Positions 12,497-24,431 of a stretch of 64,000 nt of DNA are shown here, piece after piece. Origin of the DNA: Eutreptiella sp. 'Long Island Sound 2002'. Lineage: Eukaryota > Euglenozoa > Euglenophyceae > Eutreptiales > Eutreptiaceae. Location of the stretch: positions 62,001 to 126,000 of the forward strand of contig OZ038381.1 in the NCBI GenBank assembly GCA_964036045.1. Reading direction: 5' to 3'. A program made the position numbers and the translations under genes. The notes beneath the pieces are model-generated. The model was not told the DNA's origin and did not search any database. It saw nothing but the letters and a program-made list of their open reading frames with translations. Each line of letters opens with the position of its first letter. The first letter of the stretch is position 1.

Positions 12497-13028
12497 TTTA
12501 CCCTCGAATCATTGGTTTTGGCCAACCGTCCTTGTACACATCAAAGCAAATGAAAAGCACCAAGCTGCAGTTCAAAATACACGGTGCCAAAGGATGCCAT
12601 CCCGCCCCAAAAGCCCCCCCCCTCCCCTTGCCGTAAAAGCACCCCCCCCTTTGAAATGCTGAAAGGCCCACCCCTTTCAAAGGACGTTGGAGCAAGGCCC
12701 AGCCTTTGAGTGGCGCACAGTGTCCTATCACACGCAGGGGGTGGGCATCGTAGCGGTGCAGCAACGTACACTCCAACTCTCATTGTCACTATGGAACCCC
12801 AGGAAACGGGGGGGGGTCCACTTATTCGGGCTCAAGGTTTCAGGCTGGAGTAAATTATCATAAAGCAGTGCACGTGCTGCATTTCGGTTTCAAATACTCA
12901 GTCCCAGGCCCCCAAAACTCTCTGGTTACCCATTGTCCCCCCCCCCCAAGCCTCCAAAATTCCAAAAGGGCTTGACATTGGGGCATTTCAGGATCGCAAA
13001 AGGGTCCAAAAGGGGTCAAACACTTTTT
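12497..13028. other. Segment without a recognised gene
   Basis: Contains homopolymer C runs (near 12645 and 12939) and a fragment of the GGCCCACC-type repeat at 12655-12710. No reading frame resembles a known family. Confidence 0.5.
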
Positions 13029-13178
13029 CATAATTATCCTCTCGCGCGAGGGGATAATTTAAAATTATCCCCTCACACGATGGGTTAGAGATAATATAGC
13101 TAACCCTAACCCTAACCCTAACCCTAACCCTAACCCTAACCCTAACCCTAACCCTAACCCTAACCCTAACCCTAACCA
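13029..13178 (+). repeat. Hairpin relic and interstitial telomeric tract 2
   Basis: Positions 13029-13077 match the hairpin unit of the 6974-9289 satellite (GCGCGAGGGGATAATTTAAA). After a short linker, 13100-13178 is about 13 copies of CCCTAA, again with the C-rich strand on +. It grades through CCATAAC into the first 935-bp satellite unit. Confidence 0.95.
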
Positions 13179-16100
13179 TAACATTTTTGAGCTCCGTGTT
13201 GTTTGCACGTATGTCTCAAGACATTTAAGTGAACCAAAGCACACTTTAGTTGTCCAATATAGCTCAATCTTTAGGATACTTAATGGCTATTTAGTTGGAA
13301 CTTAAGTGGTTGTAAGGGTTCTTAAGTCCTTTGTGCTACCTCAGCTCTAACCAAAGGCATTGATAGTCCAAGTGCTTTAAAGTACACTTACGTGGGCTTA
13401 AGCCCTCTTTAGTAACAAAAACACTTCACGCACAACAAGTATATTTAAGTGGCATTAAGTATTCTTGATTGCTGGATGTGCACACTTAAGTATCGGGAAA
13501 AGGAAAGAGTCGCCCAATATAGCTCGATCTTTAGGATACTTAATCGCTATTTAGTTGGGACTTAAGTCGTTGTAAGGGTTCTTAAGTCCTGTGTGCTTTC
13601 TCAGCTCTGACCAAAAGCACTAAAAGTCCAAGTGTTTTAAAATGCACTTACGTGCGCTTAAGCCCTCTTTAGTAACAAAAACACTTCAGGCACAACAAGT
13701 ATATTTAAGTGGCATCAAGTATTCTTAATTAGTGGATGTGAACTTAAGCACCCTTCAGTAAAAAAGCACATTGTGCATTCCAGTAGCATTAAGTACACTT
13801 ACTGTGGGCACTCTTCACTCGAACACACACGTAAGGACACTTAAGGGGCACTAGGTGCACTTTCTTGTTCAAGTGCTTTAGAGTGTAGTTAGGTGAGCTT
13901 AAGCCCTCTTTAGTACGAAAACCAGGTAGGAGACGACTAGTGTATGTAAGTGGTATTACGTATTGGTTGTTACTGCATGCGAACTTAAGCACTCTTAGTT
14001 ACAGAAGCACATAAAATCGCTCAAGTACATTGAAGTAGCATAAAGTACACTCACGTTCAGCATTTAAAGTTAAGCACTCTTTAGTCGATTAACCCGGAAG
14101 CTAACCCCAACCATAACATTTCTGAGCTCCGTGTTGTTTGCACGTATGTCTCAAGACATTTAAGTGCACCAAAGCACACTTTAGTTGTCCAATATAGCTC
14201 AATCTTTAGGATACTTAATGGCTATTTAGTTGGAACTTAAGTGGTTGTAAGGGTTCTTAAGTCCTTTGTGCTACCTCAGCTCTAACCAAAGGCATTGATA
14301 GTCCAAGTGCTTTAAAGTACACTTACGTGGGCTTAAGCCCTCTTTAGTAACAAAAACACTTCAGGCATAACAAGTATATTTAAGTGGCATTAAGTATTCT
14401 TGATTGCTGGATGTGCACACTTAAGTATCGGGAAAAGGAAAGAGTCGCCCAATATAGCTCGATCTTTAGGATACTTAATCGCTATTTAGTTGGGACTTAA
14501 GTCGTTGTAAGGGTTCTTAAGTCCTGTGTGCTTTCTCAGCTCTGACCAAAAGCACTAAAAGTCCAAGTGTTTTAAAATGCACTTACGTGCGCTTAAGCCC
14601 TCTTTAGTAACAAAAACACTTCAGGCACAACAAGTATATTTAAGTGGCATCAAGTATTCTTAATTAGTGGATGTGAACTTAAGCACCCTTCAGTAAACAA
14701 GCACATTGTGCATTCCAGTAGCATTAAGTACACTTACTGTGGGCACTCTTCACTCGAACACACACGTAAGGACACTTAAGGGGCACTAGGTGCACTTTCT
14801 TGTTCAAGTGCTTTAGAGTGTAGTTAGGTGAGCTTAAGCCCTCTTTAGTACGAAAACCAGGTAGGAGACGACTAGTGTATGTAAGTGGTATTACGTATTG
14901 GTTGTTACTGCATGCGAACTTAAGCACTCTTAGTTACAGAAGCACATAAAATCGCTCAAGTACATTGAAGTAGCATAAAGTACACTCACGTTCAGCATTT
15001 AAAGTTAAGCACTCTTTAGTCGATTAACCCGGAGACTAACCCCAACCATAACATTTCTGAGCTCCGTGTTGTTTGCACGTATGTCTCAAGACATTTAAGT
15101 GCACCAAAGCACACTTTAGTTGTCCAATATAGCTCAATCTTTAGGATACTTAATGGCTATTTAGTTGGAACTTAAGTGGTTGTAAGGGTTCTTAAGTCCT
15201 TTGTGCTACCTCAGCTCTAACCAAAGGCATTGATAGTCCAAGTGCTTTAAAGTACACTTACGTGGGCTTAAGCCCTCTTTAGTAACAAAAACACTTCAGG
15301 CATAACAAGTATATTTAAGTGGCATTAAGTATTCTTGATTGCTGGATGTGCACACTTAAGTATCGGGAAAAGGAAAGAGTCGCCCAATATAGCTCGATCT
15401 TTAGGATACTTAATCGCTATTTAGTTGGGACTTAAGTCGTTGTAAGGGTTCTTAAGTCCTGTGTGCTTTCTCAGCTCTGACCAAAAGCACTAAAAGTCCA
15501 AGTGTTTTAAAATGCACTTACGTGCGCTTAAGCCCTCTTTAGTAACAAAAACACTTCAGGCACAACAAGTATATTTAAGTGGCATCAAGTATTCTTAATT
15601 AGTGGATGTGAACTTAAGCACCCTTCAGTAAAAAAGCACATTGTGCATTCCAGTAGCATTAAGTACACTTACTGTGGGCACTCTTCACTCGAACACACAC
15701 GTAAGGACACTTAAGGGGCACTAGGTGCACTTTCTTGTTCAAGTGCTTTAGAGTGTAGTTAGGTGAGCTTAAGCCCTCTTTAGTACGAAAACCAGGTAGG
15801 AGACGACTAGTGTATGTAAGTGATATTACGTATTGGTTGTTACTGCATGCGAACTTAAGCACTCTTAGTTACAGAAGCACATAAAATCGCTCAAGTACAT
15901 TGAAGTAGCATAAAGTACACTCACGTTCAGCATTTAAAGTTAAGCACTCTTTAGTCGATTAACCCGGAAGCTAACCCCAACCATAACATTTCTGAGCTCC
16001 GTGTTGTTTGCACGTATGTCTCAAGACATTTAAGTGCACCAAAGCACACTTTAGTTGTCCAATATGGCTCAATCTTTAGGACCCTTAATGGCTATTTAGT

Positions 16101-18471
16101 TGGAACTTAAGTGGTTGTAAGGGTTCTTAAGTCCTTTGTGCTACCTCAGCTCTAACCAAAGGCATTGATAGTCCAAGTGCTTTAAAGTACACTTACGTGG
16201 GCTTAAGCCCTCTTTAGTAACAAAAACACTTCACGCACAACAAGTATATTTAAGTGGCATTAAGTATTCTTGATTGCTGGATGTGCACACTTAAGTATCG
16301 GGAAAAGGAAAGAGTCGCCCAATATAGCTCAATCTTTAGGATACTTAATCGCTATTTAGTTGGGACTTAACTCGTTGTAAGGGTTCTTAAGTCCTGTGTG
16401 CTTTCTCAGCTCTGACCAAAAGCACTAAAAGTCCAAGTGTTTTAAAATGCACTTACGTGCGCTTAAGCCCTCTTTAGTAACAAAAACACTTCGGGCACAA
16501 CAAGTATATTTAAGTGGCATCAAGTATTCTTAATTAAGGGATGTGAACTTAAGCACCCTTCAGTAAAAAAGCACATTGTGCATTCCAGTAGCATTAAGTA
16601 CACTTACTGTGGGCACTCTTCACTCGAACGCACACGTAAGGACACTTAAGGGGCACTAGGTGCACTTTCTTGTTCAAGTGCTTTAGAGTGTAGTTAGGTG
16701 AGCTTAAGCCCTCTTTAGTACGAAAACCAGGTAGGAGACAACTAGTGTATGTAAGTGGTATTACGTATTGGTTGTTACTGCATGCGAACTTAAGCACTCT
16801 TAGTTACAGAAGCACATAAAATCGCTCAAGTACATTGAAGTAGCATAAAGTACACTCACGTTCAGCATTTAAAGTTAAGCACTCTTTAGTCGATTAACCC
16901 GGAGACTAACCCCAACCATAACATTTCTGAGCTCCGTGTTGTTTGCACGTATGTCTCAAGACATTTAAGTGCACCAAAGCACACTTTAGTTGTCCAATAT
17001 AGCTCAATCTTTAGGATACTTAATGGCTATTTAGTTGGAACTTAAGTGGTTGTAAGGGTTCTTAAGTCCTTTGTGCTACCTCAGCTCTAACCAAAGGCAT
17101 TGATAGTCCAAGTGCTTTAAAGTACACTTACGTGGGCTTAAGCCCTCTTTAGTAACAAAAACACTTCACGCACAACAAGTATATTTAAGTGGCATTAAGT
17201 ATTCTTGATTGCTGGATGTGCACACTTAAGTATCGGGAAAAGGAAAGAGTCGCCCAATATAGCTCGATCTTTAGGATACTTAATCGCTATTTAGTTGGAA
17301 CTTAAGTCGTTGTAAGGGTTCTTGAGTCCTGTGTGCTTTCTCAGCTCTGACCAAAAGCACTAAAAGTCCAAGTGTTTTAAAATGCACTTACGTGCGCTTA
17401 AGCCCTCTTTAGTAACAAAAACACTTCGGGCACAACAAGTATATTCAAGTGGCATCAAGTATTCTTAATTAGTGGATGTGAACTTAAGCACCCTTCAGTA
17501 AAAAAGCACATTGTGCATTCCAGTAGCATTAAGTACACTTACTGTGGGCACTCTTCACTCGAACACACACGTAAGGACACTTAAGGGGCACTAGGTGCAC
17601 TTTCTTGTTCAAGTGCTTTAGAGTGTAGTTAGGTGAGCTTAAGCCCTCTCTAGTACGAAAACCAGGTAGGAGACAACTAGTGTATGTAAGTGGTATTACG
17701 TATTGGTTGTTACTGCATGCGAACTTAAGCACTCTTAGTTACAGAAGCACATAAAATCGCTCAAGTACATTGAAGTAGCATAAAGTACACTCACGTTCAG
17801 CATTTAAAGTTAAGCACTCTTTAGTCGATTAACCCGGAAGCTAACCCCAACCATAACATTTCTGAGCTCCGTGTTGTTTGCACGTATGTCTCAAGACATT
17901 TAAGTGCACCAAAGCACACTTTAGTTGTCCAATATAGCTCAATCTTTAGGATACTTAATGGCTATTTAGTTGGAACTTAAGTGGTTGTAAGGGTTCTTAA
18001 GTCCTTTGTGCTACCTCAGCTCTAACCAAAGGCATTGATAGTCCAAGTGCTTTAAAGTACACTTACGTGGGCTTAAGCCCTCTTTAGTAACAAAAACACT
18101 TCAGGCACAACAAGTATATTTAAGTGGCATTAAGTATTCTTGATTGCTGGATGTGCACACTTAAGTATCGGGAAAAGGAAAGAGTCGCCCAATATAGCTT
18201 GATCTTTAGGATACTTAATCGCTATTTAGTTGGAACTTAAGTCGTTGTAAGGGTTCTTGAGTCCTGTGTGCTTTCTCAGCTCTGACCAAAAGCACTAAAA
18301 GTCCAAGTGTTTTAAAATGCACTTACGTGCGCTTAAGCCCTCTTTAGTAACAAAAACACTTCAGGCACAACAAGTATATTTAAGTGGCATCAAGTATTCT
18401 TAATTAGTGGATGTGAACTTAAGCACCCTTTGGTAAAAAAGCACATTGTGCATTCCAGTAGCATTAAGTAC
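13175..18471. repeat. 935-bp satellite, five full units and one partial
   Basis: Units start at 13175, 14110, 15045, 15980, 16915 and 17850, spaced exactly 935 bp; the last stops at about 18471. Units differ at only a few bases by eye. Each opens with degenerate telomere-like sequence (AACCCCAACCATAACATT) and is dense in CTTAAG and TTAAGTG. Internally it is built from diverged sub-repeats: a block of about 240 bp starting CCAATATAGCTC recurs about 261 bp later, and a third weaker copy follows (GAGCTTAAGCCCTCTTTAGTA). A 67-codon - strand frame recurs once in each of the first five units and reflects the period, not a gene. Confidence 0.97.
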
Positions 18472-19255
18472 CACTGTATCACTGTGCACATCGATCGGCA
18501 ACGTCACCGAGTGCAACAGATTGGAAAAAACATCACATGGCACAAATCATTGTCCGCATCCGAACGGGCCAGCAACGAACAGATTCGGCCGTTAAGCACC
18601 GCACATGGGGCACAATCAGACAAAGATACCCTGCCAAAGGGGAACCAGGGCCCAAGTAAGCAAGAAGCACACACAAATGGGCCGACAAAATGTGACCGCG
18701 GCCTCAACTGCGCGCATGCCCCCCCCCACCCCACCCCATCCCGTCGTCTCCTGCGCAGGAGGGACATGGACAAACCCTACCCCCCTAGGGGGGAGGGGCG
18801 GAAGGGGCGGGGCAGCGCATGCCGCGATACCCCCAGGGAAGGAAGGGCAGGGTGTTACGCAAAGGGAAGGGACATGTGTGCGGACTAAATGATGGTTGCT
18901 GAGCATGAACCTGTGAACCGGATTCTAGGTGAGAAAGATTTTGATTTTGGCGGAAGATTGGCCCATTGGCCTCCACAAAGTGGTGCGAAAAGCACCAAAG
19001 GCACCTAGTAAGGAGCAAGTATATACCGAAAAAAAATAGACACTCAGAAAGTGCACCTCTACTGCGTGTGCGTGGAATGACGTGTGAATGGCGGCTTCTA
19101 CACGCGAGTGCATGATGGCAGGGGGCTTTTTCGGACCCCCCACCGCTCGTTAGGACCCCCCTCCCCCATAGCTCGACGTCACCGTCTCGGATTCGCAAAA
19201 TGAGTGACGTTTTGGCCTCAGCGACCCCGAAATAGGGGGGGGTTACTGTGTCGAT
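18472..19255. other. Spacer-like segment with presumed 5S spacer copy 1
   Basis: Positions 18555-18757 closely match 19706-19911, which lies beside the 5S rRNA gene. Shared blocks include CGAACGGGCCAGCAACGAAC, GGGGCACAATCAGACAAAG and GACCGCGGCCTCAACTGCGC, followed by a C-rich run. No 5S gene precedes this first copy; the 935-bp satellite does. The remainder is G/C-rich and shows no recognised gene. Confidence 0.6.
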
Positions 19256-19385
19256 AGCTCATTTTAGGATATGGGTGACTATTACCGACTCGGTAGGCTC
19301 TGCCCGTTCCTAACCAGACTCGGTAGGATCTGCCTGTCTAGGAACGGGCAGATCCTACCGAGTCACCCATATCCTGAAATGAGCT
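19256..19385. repeat. Foldback (inverted-repeat) element, about 130 bp
   Basis: The left arm 19256-19312 starts AGCTCATTTTAGGATATGGG and the right arm 19339-19385 ends CCCATATCCTGAAATGAGCT. The arms pair over about 47 bp apart from a 10-base insertion in the left arm (19281-19290) and a few mismatches. The loop repeats the GACTCGGTAGGATCTGCC motif, so this motif occurs in both orientations. No target-site duplication was seen. Confidence 0.85.
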
Positions 19386-19532
19386 CAAGACGGCGTGGAA
19401 GGGGGCCGCCGGGAGCATGGCGGCACGCAGTGGCACATGCGCCATGTGTGCAGCAGGTTGGGAGGGAGGGGAGGAAGCTGATTGGAGGGGGGACGTGGGG
19501 TGCACCGCGGGGGGGTGCCGGAAAAGGGGCAA

Positions 19533-19539
19533 TAAAAAA
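19533..19539 (-). terminator. Pol III T-run terminator of the 5S gene
   Basis: Reading the - strand, the 5S sequence is followed directly by TTTTTTA, enough for pol III termination. It supports the mapped 3' end of the gene. Confidence 0.8.
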
Positions 19540-19655
19540 GCACAGCACCCAGTGTTCCCAAGTGGTCTCCCACCTCAGTACTAACTGGGCCTGACTAGGC
19601 TTAACTTCTGAAATCGGACGTGTTCAGGTGTGTTCCCAGTAGTATGGCCGTACAC
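19540..19655 (-). rRNA. 5S ribosomal RNA gene
   Basis: The complement of this interval reads as a eukaryotic 5S rRNA. It starts GTGTACGGCCATACTAC, has TCCGATTTCAGAAGTTAAGC in the box A region and TTAGTACTGAGGTGGGAGAC in the box C region, and ends GGGAACACTGGGTGCTGTGC. The order and spacing match the human 5S gene through the whole length. The length of about 116 nt is close to the usual 118-121. The 3' end is followed at 19533-19539 by T(6)A on the coding strand, a pol III terminator. The outer base pairs of helix I are imperfect, so the exact ends may be off by one or two bases. It is a single copy, flanked on its 5' side by a presumed spacer also found at 18555-18757. Confidence 0.94.
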
Positions 19656-19705
19656 ATTGGTCATGCGCGGACGCTCGGTTTGGTGCCTAGAAAGGGGGGA
19701 GGGGT

Positions 19706-19911
19706 GGACCGCGTCCGAACGGGCCAGCAACGAACAGATTCGGCCGCTAAAAGCCGCACATGGGGCACAATCAGACAAAGATACCCTGCAAACGGGGAAC
19801 CAGGGCCCAAGTAAGCAAGAAGCACGCACAAATGGGCCGAGAAAATGTGACCGCGGCCTCAACTGCGCGCATGCCCCCCCCCACCCCACCCCACCCCATT
19901 GTCTCCTGTCT
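19706..19911. repeat. Presumed 5S spacer copy 2
   Basis: A near-identical copy of 18555-18757. It starts about 50 bp upstream of the 5S gene in its transcription direction. If the two copies mark an old tandem 5S repeat, the unit would be about 1.15 kb. The copy ends in a C-rich run and joins the lone 204-bp satellite unit. Confidence 0.8.
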
Positions 19912-20094
19912 TTGTGGGCCATCTCTTCAGCTTGAGGTTTATGAACCTCTAGAGGACACCTAGGAGGTCACACTCATGCTGTCAGGCTCCATGACAATGC
20001 ATCCACGTTGCCCTGGGGGGGTGCCTTGGGTTGCCGACTATCACTGAAAACAGCCATCCTGAAAAGGCCGAAAAGTTACGTAGTAGAACGGTGA
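19911..20094 (+). repeat. Lone copy of the 204-bp satellite
   Basis: Matches one unit of the array at the window start, from TTTGTGGGCCATCTCTTCAG to TTACGTAGTAGAACGGTG, about 14 kb away from that array. It has only small changes (AAGGCCGAAAAGT for AAGCCTAAAAGT). Confidence 0.95.
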
Positions 20095-20449
20095 GTGTGT
20101 GTCAGCCCTTGCATGTAGCCTAGTGGCTGCGGCAAGGGCTTGGCCGGGGGTGTGACGGGTTGATGTCCAATTGGGGTTGCCCGCAGCCAGAAAGAGCGCG
20201 CGTGCGATCACGGTATTCAATACATAGTTGTACAGGACAGAAAGACAAAGAGAAATGCAGAAGATTTTGTGCATCGCATTGTTCGATACAGGGTATTTTT
20301 ATGGAGTACAAGGATCTTAGACATTCTGGATAAGGATCTTGGTGTCGTACTCCTGTGCATTTTGAGGGATTCGGATTTGAATATAAGGGGACAGAAGTCA
20401 ATTTCGATAACACGTCTGTACTTTATTCTATACTAAACTTTATGCTAAG
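20095..20449. other. Segment without a gene; possible tRNA-like SINE head
   Basis: At 20112-20125 the + strand reads TAGCCTAGTGG, close to a tRNA A box, and GGGTTGATGTCC follows about 40 bases later as a poor B box. This could be the head of a SINE, but the B box departs from consensus and no ends or duplication were seen. Nothing else was recognised. Confidence 0.3.
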
Positions 20450-20860
20450 GACGAAGAAAAAGTCAATACTAAAGTCCAAAGTAGAGCACATATCAAAGTC
20501 AGTGGCTCGCAGAAGGTCCATACTAAAGCCCATACTAAAGTCCATACTAAAGTCTATAGCCAAGCGAATACGAAAGTCTAACCTAAAGTCTATATTAAGG
20601 CCCATACCAGAGCTCATACTGAAATCTATGTTAAAGTGCATATACATGCTGCATTCAATGCTAAAGTCTATACCAAGGTCAATAGTGAACTTTATACTGA
20701 GCTCAACATCATAGTCTAGCCCAAAGACCACACCAAATTGGAACCTAAAGTCCATGCAAAAGTCCATAGCAAAAACAATGCAAGACTCCACATTAAAGTC
20801 AACACAAAAGTCCATACGAAAGTCCATACTAAAGTCAAAATTGAAGTCCAACGTCTTCAA
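20450..20860. repeat. 12-bp-based minisatellite (AAGTCCATACTA-like)
   Basis: Degenerate copies of a unit like AAAGTCCATACT, mostly 12 bp and sometimes longer. Because the period is a multiple of three, one frame on each strand stays open: + strand 20355-20714 gives repeated SILK-like residues, and - strand 20860-20423 gives MDFS/IDFS repeats. This is best read as repeat sequence rather than a gene. Confidence 0.85.
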
Positions 20861-22747
20861 GTTGAGTCATTGTCTTAGGTCCAAATAAGAGCACTTAGGG
20901 AACCTTTACTGCTATAATTGCCATGGACTTAGTAAATGACCAAACATATCAAAGTGTACTAAGGTAGATTTCAGAACAATAGAGACTTCAACACGATGAA
21001 GTACCAAAAATGTCCTTAAGTTGCTTCAATGTTTCATCTACCGGAGGATGTAAACATAGACTTGGGTAGCCGTAACATGAAAAATACGCTCAAGTGCTTA
21101 AGTGCAACTAAGTGCCCTAAGCCTAAGTGCAACCTCATGTACAACGAATTTTGTTACTTTAATTTGCACTGGGAAGTGGACCACATACCAGGTCTTCCGA
21201 TTCCTCGGTTTCCAGCTGATTCCTGATTTCACTGATTTCTGCCAATCTGGCGGCTGCCGGGTAGTGGGAGTTTTCCTTCCACCAGTGGAACGAAAACTCC
21301 ATCGCCGCAACAACGCGGCAACAGTCGAGATTTTTGTTTAGGATGCTCGATCGAGATTTTTTGTTTATTTTCGTCTAATGGATAATGGATCGGCCCGAGA
21401 ATATGCAGGGGATTCCCAAAAAAGCTCAAAAAAGGCTGTGGCACACTGTGCATACTGCCGACGGCCCCAAACTCACCAAGTCTTACTTACACCCACCTTC
21501 CGATGTAGAAACCAGTAGCTAGAAACCAAGGATAGTGAAATGGTGAGCACTCGGCCCTGTAAGCTATTCGCGCTTGCAGGTCATGATCAGATTGCTGGTT
21601 GTCCCTTCCCTCTGCCCTTGCCTCCACCTCCACGTGCCCTGATTAGGTTCAATTGGTCAGAATTGGTTTCATTTGGTTGCACTTGTCCCTCCCTCCCTCC
21701 AGCAGGCCATCATTCAAGTGGAATTCCTTCAAATTGTTTGATTTGGTCCCTTCCTCCCTCCACCATGCTTACTTTTGCCATCCTTGAAATGGAACCGGTT
21801 CAAATGGTTGATTTGAATGATTGATCAGATTGGTGTCACATTGGGCGGTACATTTGGAAGGCAATGTACCGGTACATTTAGGACCCCTATCACATTTAGG
21901 ACCCCTATCACATTTAGAGCCACAACAGGCATGCACATACAAGAGGCGGGCACACAACGGAGCAAATCGAGATGGCGTTGGGCACATCACTGATACTTAG
22001 TGCTGAAGGAAAGTGAGCAGGGAACGTTGTTGTGAGACGACAAAAGTTCTTGATGTAGCAAAGCAACAAATTCAAAACAAACAAAGTCACAACAACGTTG
22101 TTGATGTACAATTTGCACCGTTTGGTGGGGGAGGGGGGCAATTGCATGTATCCATGCCAACCCATTTTCAATGCCTCAATCCATGTCTACCCCCCCCCCC
22201 CGGGGACCCACGCCCTGGTCTCTTAAAGTGTACTTTTCCAAGTGCGTCTCTTATGTTGTAGAGCCAAGCCCTATTGTGAATCTACTTTGTTGTGTGCATG
22301 TCCATTGTGGCTTCGCATCTTTGGAACTGGCCATTGCTCTATCAACATCGCCCCCCCCCGCCCCAAACAAACACATGGTGCCATTGATAATTGGGAGGTC
22401 AAAATGAGATATCTAGTTTGTTGTAATTGGCCAAAACATCACAACCATAAAAATGAGCAATTCTGGGATGGGGCTTTGTGGCCGCTGTTCAAAGTTAAGG
22501 AAAGTGACAAAAAGTAATCCACAAGAGCAGTGCTTCGTTTCCGTGGCAAGGAGCTAGGAGGGATTGGAGGTTTGACGGTACATCTTGGTCATGCATTTTT
22601 GATTTGTTCTCATTTTTGATAGGGTGCAACATCAATGTGTTCCTTGCAAAGAGCGTTTCATTTAGTCATGGAAGCTGAGAACCGTATAAGACAAGCTTTG
22701 TCTACAAGTGGTGTCGCCGGGAACATGGCCTCACACGGGTTGCATGC
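20861..22747. other. Long segment with no recognised gene
   Basis: A mix of unremarkable sequence, CTTAAG-type motifs near 21090-21130, an 18-bp tandem pair at 21888-21919 (GGACCCCTATCACATTTA), and C-runs near 22191 and 22350. Short frames on both strands (60-94 codons) show no family likeness. Confidence 0.5.
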
Positions 22748-23540
22748 GGTGGGCGTGGCTCTGGGGGGGGTTTGGGGGGCTGATTGTGGGTAAGCGGAAA
22801 GCGGGGTGAAAATGTCCATGGTATGGAAGATGTTTTTGGAAAACGGGGTGGCATCGGGCTTAGGGGATGGGGAGGGACGGGTTTGAGCGGTGGGCGTGGC
22901 TCTGGGGGGGGTTTGGGGGGGCTGATTGTTGGTAAGCGGAAAGCGGGGTGAAAATGTCCATGGTATGGAAGATGTTTTTGGAAAACGGGGTGGCATGGGG
23001 CTTAGGGGATGGGGAGGGACGGGTTTGAGCGGTGGGCGTGGCTCTGGGGGGGTTTGGGGGGGCTGATTGTGGGTAAGCGGAAAGCGGGGTGAAAATGTCC
23101 ATGGTATGGAAGATGTTTTTTTTTTTGGAAAACGGGGTGGCATGGGGCTTAGGGGATGGGGAGGGACGGGTTTGAGCGGTGGGCGTGGCTCTGGGGGGGT
23201 TTGGGGGGGCTGATTGTGGGTAAGCGGAAAGCGGGGTGAAAATGTCCATGGTATGGAAGATGTTTTTGGAAAACGGGGTGGCATGGGGCTTAGGGGATGG
23301 GGAGGGACGGGTTTGAGCGGTGGGCGTGGCTCTGGGGGGGTTTGGGGGGGCTGATTGTGGGTAAGCGGAAAGCGGGGTGAAAATGTCCATGGTATGGAAG
23401 ATGTTTTTGGAAAACGGGGTGGCATGGGGCTTAGGGGATGGGGAGGGACGGGTTTGAGCGGTGGGCGTGGCTCTGGGGGGGTTTGGGGGGGCTGATTGTG
23501 GGTAAGCGGAAAGCGGGGTGAAAATGTCCATGATATGGTA
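22748..23540. repeat. 141-bp tandem repeat, array 1
   Basis: Five to six units with TGATTGTGGGTAAGCGG starting at 22781, 22923, 23064, 23211, 23352 and 23493. The spacing is 141-147 bp and one unit has a longer T-run. G-runs of 6-8 occur in each unit. The usual spacing of 141 is a multiple of three, so two - strand frames stay open (up to 255 codons, Pro-rich). They are periodic and judged non-coding. Confidence 0.95.
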
Positions 23541-24431
23541 TGGACGAGTTTGAGAGGTGGAGGCTCCGGTAGGAGGCCGTCCCAGGGCGCGGGGGTGAGG
23601 GCGGTGGGTCTAGCCCTCGGGGCTGAATGACTTTGGGTCGCACTGGGTGGTAAGCGGTATTTTGAATTACATTTAGCAAGGTTCCAATCATTGGGAGTCC
23701 CACTCCGTTGGAGTCAGTAGCTTATTTGATTGCCTTGAATGGCATTGAATGACAATGAAAAACCAGGTCAATAGCTTTGTACGCGATTACGCAGCAATAT
23801 GTCGCTATTGAATGTTTGATGTACACAGCATGGCACTGCATGCGAACTTAGGCACTCTTAGTTACAGAAGCACATAAAATCGCTTTTTTGGGGGGCTGAT
23901 TGTGGGTAAGCGGAAAGCGGGGTGAAAATGTCCATGGTATGGAAGATGTTTTCGGAAAACCGGGTGCCATGGGGCTTAGGGGATGGGGAGAGCCTTGAAA
24001 AGCATTGAACCGCATTGAAAACGCAGTTGAATGGCATTGGAGAGCAATTGGTCGCAAGTGGTGGCCATTGACTGTAAGGGCCGGTAGAGTCCCATTATCA
24101 GATCGGGCTAATTGCAGGGCTAATACATGATTCTGATGTTTTGTAGTTAACTCATGATCTGGCGTTTTTAGAGTTAATCCAAGATTCCAAATGATCTAGT
24201 GTTTTTATAAGTCGCGCATTCATCAGTGATCTTTCGGACAATGACATGCAGTGTGGTGTGCAGCATCTAGTATTTAAATTTTTCTGCATTGTTTTGTCGT
24301 TGCAACCAATTGCGTTTATATCCCATGTGCTCATGCTGCTCTGCAGCATGACCGAGGTCTCTGGGATTCAAGTTGGACATCGCCGGGATCATCTGATTTG
24401 CAATTACTTTGTGCTGCAGGGTTGTTGCAGG
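23541..24431. other. Mixed segment with fragments of two satellites
   Basis: Positions 23835-23884 match the 935-bp satellite over 50 bp with one mismatch (TGCATGCGAACTTA, then GGCACTCTTAGTTACAGAAG). They are followed immediately by a single partial 141-bp unit (23887-23995). GCATTGAA-type short repeats flank both. No gene was recognised. Confidence 0.7.

Noticed and set aside
13789-17732. 67-codon frame found five times on the - strand
   Set aside because: It recurs exactly every 935 bp with the satellite; no family likeness.
22658-23531. Pro-rich frames of 223-255 codons, also at 27840-28441
   Set aside because: They follow the 141-bp repeat, whose period is a multiple of three, and two - strand frames are open at once. 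No start or conservation argues for a gene.
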